Program-made: the position numbers and the translations under genes
Notes under the pieces: generated by a model
What the model was told of the DNA's origin: nothing
What the model saw: the letters and a program-made list of their open reading frames with translations, nothing else
Database searches by the model: none
Shown: positions 58,401-64,000 of the stretch, one piece after another
Layout: every line of letters begins with the position of its first letter
How positions within the stretch are numbered: the stretch's first letter is position 1
NCBI GenBank assembly: GCA_034096865.1
Contig: JAWQFJ010001320.1
Coordinates: 62,001-126,000 of the forward strand
Length of the DNA: 64,000 nt
Reading direction: 5' to 3'
Source: Theodoxus fluviatilis
Taxonomy: Eukaryota; Mollusca; Gastropoda; Cycloneritida; Neritidae

Positions 58401-59535
58401 CCAATGCTAGTGAAGCAAACGATGTGAATTGAGACAGCCAGCAATTGCTGATGTGATGTCAAGGAATTGTTACAAAATTATCACCAAGTACACAATGTTT
58501 ATATATATTTATTAGGTACTGGCAGCCAAAATTTTGACTCAGAGATTGTTTTGTTTTTATGTGTTGTGCTTTTACTACTTGATGAAAGAATTAAAATAAA
58601 ACAAAAATGAAGTGTCTATCTTGATTCGTTCTGGAGATACAGCATTTATTGTATATGGAAACGCGAAACGTAGAGTAATACTAATACTAAATATTTTCCA
58701 AACTTTGCAGCCTAACAGTCCTCTAATCATACAAGGTACTCAGCATATATTGCCTAATTCCAAATCAATATATTGTAGGCAGTTCATGTAAGCAAAATGA
58801 AGCCATTCTTTAATGCAGTTCCAGTACAACAGGGTGCTGAATATGGCCCAAAATAAGAATTTTCAACGTGCAAAACATCACCGAGGACCATATTTGAAGG
58901 CCTGCTGAACAAAAACCATTGAAGTGAGCCCTATCAGACTTATTATACCAGAAGACTATATCATATAATTTGACACTATTTTCAGACCTGTTTACTCTCC
59001 CGATTTTAGCGGGAGACTCCCGATTTCAGACCCTATCTCCCGACCTCCCGCTAGCTTCGTAAATCTCCCGAATTTTTTTCCACCGATCTCCCGAAAATGA
59101 AAAATTTTGAAAGGTTTATTTCGTTTCCGAAGCATTTACATGACGATCCGAACTTTCTACCGCGCCACTGAAGGTCATTCCGCAGATCTGCAGTACAATT
59201 TTTTTGATTGGTTGAGTCAGGACCTTCGTCCAATCGAGAGCCAGTTTACAACCTGGAATAGCCGCCATTTTGCTTGACCGATCTCAATGATGATGGCGTC
59301 CATTGAAAAGTCAAAGAGAAAGACTCGCGAAACCGATTCTGAATCCGACAGTGAGCGTGACACAGAGGATGAGAACAGAAAGTCCACTCTTGTCAGAAGG
59401 AGAAAGAGAGCAAAGTACAGCGTAAAGTGGAAGGCTGAGTGGAAATCGGAATTCCCGGCATTTCGCCCATCATCGAAATCACACGTGTTTTGCACGTTCT
59501 GCAAAAAAGACATCAACGTGAGCCACGGAGGCAAG

Positions 59536-59604
<69 letters not shown>

Positions 59605-61679
59605 GAGAGAGAGAGAGAGAACTTGTGTACGCGCGCGCGAGAGAGAGAGAACTTGCAAGAGAGAGAGATAGAGAAGCGCACGCGAGAGAGACAGAGCGAG
59701 AGAAAGAGCGCGCGCGCGAGAGAGAGAGAAGAGAGAAAAAGCGCGCGCGCGGGAGAGAGAGAGAGAGAGAGAATTTGACTTTTCGCCTCCCTGATCAGAG
59801 ATGAGACTTATCGGCGTTTCAGCTGATTTCTGAGTTTTTTATTGACTCACATGCGAAGCAAAAGTGAGTCTATGTACTGAGCCGTGTCGTCCGTCCGTCC
59901 GGGCGGGCGGGCGGGCGGGCGGGCGGGCGTCCGTCCGTCCGTCCGTAAAAAAAACTTAAACGTTGGATTTTTCTCGGAGACTATTAAGTCTATCAACACC
60001 AAATGTGGCATGATGGTGTATGATGACAAGGCCTCAAAAAACATACATAGTGACTTGACCTTGCTTCAAGGTCAAGGTCACAGGAGCCATAAATGTGGTC
60101 TCAAAAACAGTCATTTTTCACATTTTCCCAATTTTCTCCCACGTTATTGAGAATGGCGACCTTAGCTACAAGTGGTATATAGGTCAAAGCAAGCCCTATC
60201 TTTTGATACCAGTTTGGTTGACCTTGCTTCAAGGTCAAGGTCACAGGAGCTCTTCAAAGTTGGATTGTATACATATTTTGAAGTGACCTTGACCCTGAAC
60301 TATGGAAGATAACTGTTTCAAACTTAATAATTATGTGGGGCACATGTTATACTTTCATCATGAGACACATTTGTTCACATATCATCAAGGTCAAGGTCAC
60401 TTTGACCCTTATGAAATGTGCCCAAAATGGGGTAGTGAACCACTAAAAGTGACTATATCTCATGGTAGAAAGTGCCAATAAGCACCATTGTGCTTCCTAT
60501 GTCTTGAATTAACAGCTTTGTGTTGCATGACCTTGGATGACCTTGACCTTGGGTCAAGGTCACATGTATTTTGGTAGGAAAATGTGTAAAGCATTTCTTA
60601 GTGTATAATGTCATTGGTAGGTTTAGTTGGTTGACCTTGACCTTGAAGGTCACCTGAAGGTCAAGGTCATATAAAGGTGAAGGTCATATAAAGGTCAAGG
60701 TCATAGTCAAGCATGTGAGTCGTATGGGCTTTGCCCTTCTTGTTCCACTTTCAGCTGATTTTTATTCAATTGTTATGCAGTTCGTGACCTGGGATGGTAC
60801 ACATATCTAAAAATAAAAATCTCCCGCTTTTTATTGAAATCTCCCGATTTTTGAGTCGCCATCTCCCTATTGTGCACAACTTAAGGTAAACAGGTCTGTA
60901 TTTTTTTCCAAGATACAAAAAAGCTTACAGTTCAAGATATTGTGTTATCAATTTGAGGAAAACCCCGATTTGCGTGATGGAAAAAAGTGAAATTATGAGG
61001 GTACTTGACTGAAAAGCTTATTATCTCAAAAACTATATGAGATACTTGCATAAAATTTGGTGTCTGGCTTTGTTATAGTTTTACCTTTGCAAATGAACTG
61101 AAATTTACCAGAAAAGTGCACATAGTTTTTAGCCAGTCTATTTTTAGTAACAAATAAGGCGTGATTCTGCGGGGGCATGGCTCACTGAAAATCTTCCTAT
61201 CTAAAAAACTATATCAGTTACCAGCATGAAATATTGCATGTGGCTCAGTAATAGTTTGAACTTTGCAAATTAACATAGATTTAAAATATAGGTTAACAAA
61301 ATATCTTGCTAATTAATTTTTATTAAAAAAACATTGCGGCTCTGTGGACAATAGATATAGCATAGGAAGTTTGATAGGCCATAACATACATCCATCCATC
61401 CATCCATTCAACCAACCATCCATTCATCCATCCATCCACCTATTCATGCATCCAATCATCCATCCATCCAAGAAAACCTTGAAATATGTGCCTATTAGTA
61501 TTGTATTGATGATTTTTTTCATGTGGATGTTTAATTTGGAAAGTGTTTCATTTATTTGGCATGTTTATGACACAATGTCCCTCTTCTACTCTTCCTTTGG
61601 ATGAAATGCTCTTGCTCCATAGCTGTCCAAGAAGAAACTCTAGTTTGCTGAAATAGAAATTGGACCTTCGTTTCAAGTG

Positions 61680-61754
<75 letters not shown>

Positions 61755-61770
61755 ATGTGTGTGTGTGAGT

Positions 61771-61828
<58 letters not shown>

Positions 61829-61832
61829 ACGC

Positions 61833-61895
<63 letters not shown>

Positions 61896-63384
61896 CGGAC
61901 GCTGGAATTGTGCATAGTCTAAAATAAAACAGAAAAATAAAATAGCATTGCATTTCTATAAAAGGTCATTAATATTTTTTTAACATGTCAGCAGTTTGGC
62001 TGCGTACCTCAGAGATGAGAATCAGATGTTATTGGCACGTGTGTGTATACATCCAAACACATGACTATTCGATATGGGATCGCACTTCGGTCTATGATAG
62101 ACATCGATTTTTGTTTTCGAACACCCTGCTAAAATTCAACAAAACACTTATTTATGTTGTTTATAACATACAGACATTCCTGTCATAATATTTTGATGAT
62201 AACAATCAGCAGAAAGAAAAATACGATAGGCCTACACTTCGAATGCACATATACACAACACACAACTTTGACCCGGTCACGTGGCAAACATTTGCTGTTA
62301 ATTCTGCGTAAACTTTGCCATGAATAGCAAAAAATAGCTTTAATAACTTGCAGTACTGGTAACTTAATGAGTTTAGACATCGAATTAGGCTACTTATCAA
62401 GACTAGACTTGATGCTGCAAACAAATAACTCCGATTTGCCACAACCGCTCGTAGATGCGTAGTCCGCCATGATGCGTTCCACTACCAGTGCGCGGAGAGT
62501 ACTCGTCTCCGTTTGGCTCGCGCTGCGCGAGCATTCATTTGTCCGACACGTTTCATATATCGTTAAATTCGGCATAAAATGAGCTTTAATTTCCGTCTTT
62601 ATTGTATATAATCCGTTGAGTAGTTCCAGAGATATGAGCTTTTGAAAATTAGACATATTTTCAGATAGAATTTTCTTTAACTTAATCGCTTTATTTTGGA
62701 AAAATATTTATACGAGAATAAACTGTGGAGCTTTGTCTTGCTGACTCAGTAATTCACATACTTGGAATGGGTTTCTTGACGGCACGAAAGGTATTGTTTC
62801 TAACACACTGTAAATATGCTCGGTGAAATACGCCATTCCGACTGATGACGCGAAGCGTATTTTGTGTTTCATCTAGTACTTTTAGTGCATTCGCACAAGT
62901 ACCACAGATCACAGACAACATAAAAAACAACACAGAACGACAGATGAAGGTTGAAACTTTATTTTGCACATAGTTTTGGTGCGAAACTTTTCAATTTAAA
63001 TATATAAACATCACGGGGTAAATCATCAATTTTTAGCCTGCAGGCACCTTTCCCGGCAAAACTGGCTGCGGCTGCCAGTACCTATATTTATGCTATTTGA
63101 AAGATGTTAAAAGTCCAAATGTGAGTGCAGAGGAATATAAACAGGATTTCTTCTCTGTATCATTAGAAACTTTTATCAAATATCCATGGACTGGTAGTGT
63201 GCATGCCTGGGGGGGGGAGGGGGGTGGGTGGGGGTACGAGCACTGCAGTGATGCTGTGTGCTGTCTTTGCAGGATGCCTTTAGTCTTCTGGCCTATGCTG
63301 ACCCTTGGAACAGCCCTGTCGGCCACCAGTTGCAAGCTGTTCGCAGGGAACCAGTGTGTGCAGCCCTCAACAGTGCCATCCTAG
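40392..63384 (+). CDS. RANBP9: RanBP9/RanBP10 orthologue; partial gene, 5 exons seen
   Basis: Span of exons 40392-40474, 43815-43927, 44554-45150, 56959-57113 and 63273-63384, all phase-compatible (1060 nt). The protein is a scaffold subunit of the CTLH/GID E3 ubiquitin ligase, also known as a Ran- and receptor-binding adaptor in nucleus and cytoplasm. Domain order seen: a short segment that follows the SPRY domain in relatives, LisH ([16 protein letters not shown]), CTLH ([14 protein letters not shown] ... [17 protein letters not shown]), a Ser/Pro/His-rich linker, and CRA ([37 protein letters not shown]). The SPRY exons are not found upstream in this window, and the final CRA exon lies beyond it. 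Vertebrates have two paralogues; which one this invertebrate gene should be named after cannot be decided. Confidence 0.95.
40475..41188. other. Intron sequence, nothing recognised
   Basis: AT-rich unique intron sequence with short C- and G-runs; no repeat family or ORF recognised. Confidence 0.6.
41189..41978 (+). mobile_element. AGGTCA-rich interspersed repeat, copy 1
   Basis: Starts tgactcacatgcgaagcaaa and ends gtgagtcgtatgggctttgc ccttcttgtt. The two ends share an inverted gactcacatg. The interior has no ORF but around twenty aggtca/tgacct half-sites, often as cttcaaggtcaaggtca. Homologous to copies at 42417, 45819 and 59842. A non-autonomous mobile repeat is the likely nature; its class is not established. 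Confidence 0.85.
41979..42416. other. Intron sequence, nothing recognised
   Basis: AT-rich unique sequence between two repeat copies. Confidence 0.6.
42417..43249 (+). mobile_element. AGGTCA-rich interspersed repeat, copy 2
   Basis: Same start, end and internal order as copy 1, with small indels and substitutions (end reads ggctttacccttcctg). Same orientation as the other copies. Confidence 0.85.
43250..43814. other. Intron sequence with a weak internal duplication
   Basis: About 43370-43430 and 43440-43495 share gggtcagggtca...atccaac...ttcaaactaccctg...ag; otherwise unique. Ends at acceptor gctcgttctag (43814). Confidence 0.5.
43815..43927 (+). CDS. RANBP9: RANBP9/10 exon 2 seen: LisH domain
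   Basis: 113 nt. The first base completes arginine, then [37 protein letters not shown] and one base of arginine. It contains the LisH dimerisation motif and the start of CTLH, and is very close to vertebrate sequences ([16 protein letters not shown]). Donor gtaagt at 43928. Confidence 0.95.
43928..44553. other. Intron sequence, nothing recognised
   Basis: Unique sequence; a short open frame at 44266-44478 has no recognisable similarity. Confidence 0.6.
44554..45150 (+). CDS. RANBP9: RANBP9/10 exon 3 seen: CTLH domain and low-complexity linker
   Basis: 597 nt, in phase with the previous exon. CTLH reads [40 protein letters not shown] and [13 protein letters not shown] Ser/Pro/His-rich linker follows ([30 protein letters not shown]), then an acidic segment ([19 protein letters not shown]) and CDTEYM. 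Acceptor ctcatcctag, donor gtgagt at 45151. Linker length varies widely among family members. Confidence 0.94.
45151..45426. other. Intron start, nothing recognised
   Basis: Unique AT-rich sequence up to the MITE. Confidence 0.6.
45427..45662. mobile_element. 236-bp MITE with 26-bp perfect terminal inverted repeats
   Basis: 45427-45452 (gggcccgtattcacaacggc...) is the exact reverse complement of 45637-45662 (...gttgtgaatacgggccc). If the ends are set one base in, ctg flanks both sides as a possible 3-bp target duplication. No coding capacity, so non-autonomous; superfamily undetermined. Confidence 0.88.
45663..45818. other. Short intron spacer
   Basis: Unique sequence between the MITE and copy 3 of the AGGTCA-rich repeat. 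Confidence 0.6.
45819..46656 (+). mobile_element. AGGTCA-rich interspersed repeat, copy 3
   Basis: Same ends and order as copies 1, 2 and 4 (tgactcacatgcgaagcaaa ... gggctttgcccttcttgtt). Confidence 0.87.
46853..53240 (+). repeat. 42-bp satellite, about 155 copies, in RANBP9/10 intron
   Basis: Unit contains ctgtttggactgcaggctga then tgtggggcaggacaggacat and ag. A frequent 37-bp variant lacks one gacag. Terminal variants (gacatag, gacagag, gacacag, gacacat, gacatgg) form higher-order patterns. A roughly 232-bp block including ggcaagacattgctg occurs twice (about 49256-49345 and 49490-49577). The minus strand is open in all three frames over kilobases because the unit contains no stop in any minus frame; no protein is claimed. 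Confidence 0.97.
53350..53995 (+). repeat. 29-bp array (ggcatggagaaacag type), about 22 copies
   Basis: Unit is ggcatggagaaacagttgac then tgactgctt, with a few variants (ggcatgaatgaaaag). Clearly related to the following 29-bp array by length and the shared tgactgac/cttg/atgga frame. Confidence 0.95.
54040..56936 (+). repeat. 29-bp array (cttgctatggacaga type), about 100 copies
   Basis: Unit is gagctgactgaccacttgct then atggacaga, with 26-bp variants and many point differences; more diverged than the 42-bp array. It stops about 22 bp before the next RANBP9/10 exon. Confidence 0.95.
56959..57113 (+). CDS. RANBP9: RANBP9/10 exon 4 seen: start of CRA domain
   Basis: 155 nt. Two bases complete a glutamate codon, then [40 protein letters not shown] and [11 protein letters not shown]. 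(E)VDS...[13 protein letters not shown] is nearly invariant in the family. Acceptor atgttgcag (56958) was chosen because the join gives EYM-EVDS, as in relatives. Donor gtgggt at 57114. Confidence 0.95.
57114..57939. other. Intron sequence, nothing recognised
   Basis: AT-rich unique sequence. Confidence 0.6.
57940..58510 (+). pseudogene. Decayed piggyBac-like transposase fragment
   Basis: One frame with three stops reads [20 protein letters not shown], stop, LPNYQC, stop, stop, then [20 protein letters not shown]. This resembles the piggyBac (DDE_Tnp_1_7) pattern '...FLG.L..MG...LP....YW.......I...MSR.R...I..'. An acidic stretch ([29 protein letters not shown]) lies upstream. The catalytic aspartates downstream are not seen. 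Old and inactive. Confidence 0.55.
58511..58982. other. Intron sequence, nothing recognised
   Basis: AT-rich sequence between the piggyBac remnant and the hAT-like element. Confidence 0.55.
59539..59772 (+). repeat. GA/GCGC microsatellite inside the hAT-like element
   Basis: (GA)n interrupted by cgcgcgcg blocks, directly abutting the BED-finger frame and possibly disrupting it. Confidence 0.93.
59842..60744 (+). mobile_element. AGGTCA-rich interspersed repeat, copy 4
   Basis: Same ends as copies 1-3. It has an extra gtccgtccgtccgggcgggc-type expansion near its start (about 59888-59946) and extra aggtca units near its end. It is nested in the hAT-like element, so it moved or was copied after that element arrived. 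tttcagctgattt occurs on both sides (about 59815 and 60750) but not exactly at the ends. Confidence 0.87.
60899..61682. other. Intron sequence with a weak ~180-bp duplication and CATC microsatellite
   Basis: About 61005-61140 and 61180-61300 are diverged copies (…aaaactatat.ag.tac..gcat.aaat…ctttgcaaat…). A catccatccatc tract lies at about 61389-61470. No gene seen. Confidence 0.55.
61683..61894 (+). repeat. Compound (GT)n(GA)n microsatellite
   Basis: (GT)n at about 61683-61768 followed by (GA)n with a cacgcgc interruption to about 61894. Confidence 0.96.
61895..63272. other. Intron sequence, nothing recognised
   Basis: Unique sequence with several short open frames on the minus strand, none recognisable. 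Ends at acceptor ctgtctttgcag (63272). Confidence 0.6.
63273..63384 (+). CDS. RANBP9: RANBP9/10 exon 5 seen: CRA domain, continued
   Basis: 112 nt: [20 protein letters not shown] then [17 protein letters not shown] and one base of the next codon. Joins exon 4 as [12 protein letters not shown]. Very close to the vertebrate [20 protein letters not shown]. Donor gttagt at 63385. The terminal exon lies beyond the window. Confidence 0.95.
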
Positions 63385-63403
63385 GTTAGTGTTTGTGCAT
63401 ACC

Positions 63404-63450
<47 letters not shown>

Positions 63451-63686
63451 CAGCTGCATGAGAGAGGAGCGCAAATGCATGTGTGTTTTTGTCTCAGAGA
63501 GAGAGAAAGAGTGTGTGTGTTTGTGTTTGTGTGTGTGCAGCTATTTCTGTCCACGTGATGGAAGTACACTACTATCAAATGTAACATCCACTTAGCATCC
63601 GGTCAGAAAGGGAGATGTAACTCGCGCGTAGCATCCGGTCCAAAAGGGTTAAAAGTTGAGGCTGACCTACTTTGGACCAAATAAAA

Positions 63687-63763
<77 letters not shown>

Positions 63764-64000
63764 CAGCTGCATGAGAGAGGAGCGCAAATGCATGTGTGTT
63801 TTTGTCTCAGAGAGAGAGAAAGAGTGTGTGTGTTTGTGTTTGTGTGTGTGCAGCTATTTCTGTCCACGTGATGGAAGTACACTACTATCAAATGTAACAT
63901 CCACTTAGCATCCGGTCAGAAAGGGAGATGTAACTCGCGCGTAGCATCCAGTCCAAAAGGGTAAAAAGTTGAGGCTGACCTACTTTGGACCAAATAAAAG
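63385..64000 (+). repeat. Two-copy 312-bp tandem duplication with GT tracts, cut by window edge
   Basis: 63446-63688 recurs almost exactly at 63758-64000 (ttcacagctgcatgagagag ... ctttggaccaaataaaag). Each copy is preceded by a (GT)n tract of different length. More copies may follow outside the window. Confidence 0.9.

Larger units (their letters stand above)
58983..60898 (+). mobile_element. hAT-like DNA transposon with BED-type finger remnant
   Basis: Perfect 13-bp terminal inverted repeats: CAGACCTGTTTAC at 58983-58995 and its reverse complement at 60886-60898, flanked by tatttt on both sides (possible target duplication). Subterminal direct repeats of tctcccga occur at both ends. At 59287-59538 a plus-strand frame reads [18 protein letters not shown] then [18 protein letters not shown], a BED-type zinc-finger start (aromatic residues plus C..C), then runs into GA repeats. 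CAG ends, subterminal repeats and BED finger fit hAT. The element contains copy 4 of the AGGTCA-rich repeat; no catalytic core remains. Confidence 0.72.

Overview
This window is animal nuclear DNA: two interrupted protein-coding genes on the + strand, both with GT-AG introns, sitting in very repeat-rich sequence. The organism is most likely a marine invertebrate, probably a mollusc. That is an inference from a glutamine-type (CPS III-like) carbamoyl-phosphate synthetase, mollusc-like LINE tails and a multi-copy AGGTCA-rich repeat; the species cannot be fixed from the sequence. No bacterial genes, rRNA, convincing tRNA or CRISPR arrays were seen.

Gene 1 (3520-33385): eleven internal exons (1452 nt, 484 codons) of a CPS1/CPS III-type synthetase. 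They run from the small-subunit-like domain through the glutamine amidotransferase domain into the first ATP-grasp half. The amidotransferase keeps its nucleophile (GICMGN) and the HPE histidine, so glutamine-dependent chemistry is expected, unlike mammalian CPS1. The 5' exons lie left of the window. The remaining two thirds of the protein are not seen downstream.

Gene 2 (40392-63384): five exons of a RanBP9/RanBP10 orthologue (LisH, CTLH and most of CRA), a scaffold subunit of the CTLH/GID E3 ubiquitin ligase. Its 5' SPRY exons are not seen and its last exon lies to the right. A gene missing its 3' part is thus followed on the same strand by one missing its 5' part, the junction falling at 33.4-40.4 kb. 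That means a rearrangement, nesting or an assembly misjoin.

About half the window is tandem arrays: 44-bp (1-3279), 27-bp (7065-7340), 31-bp (11243-14257), 42-bp (14914-16562), CCCCAT-type (17200-22096), 17-bp (22519-23312), 31-bp (23941-27663), 67-bp (27760-28350), 44-bp (29017-29682), 52-bp (30441-31077), CT-rich (35721-40205), 42-bp (46853-53240) and two related 29-bp arrays (53350-56936). The most striking observation is that several CPS intron arrays are built from copies of the adjoining splice junction: exon edge plus acceptor or donor. Two of them, in one intron, look like strings of in-frame 18-nt and 21-nt micro-exons.

Mobile elements include two sizeable LINE copies (minus strand about 24.1-26.6 kb; plus strand 33.6-35.5 kb), three LINE 3' fragments, four copies of a roughly 0.8-0.9 kb AGGTCA-rich element, a hAT-like DNA transposon with a BED-type finger remnant (58983-60898), a MITE with 26-bp perfect inverted ends (45427-45662), a decayed piggyBac-like transposase (about 57.9-58.5 kb) and a 2.24-kb TG...CA insertion (36479-38721). 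Several are nested inside satellite arrays.
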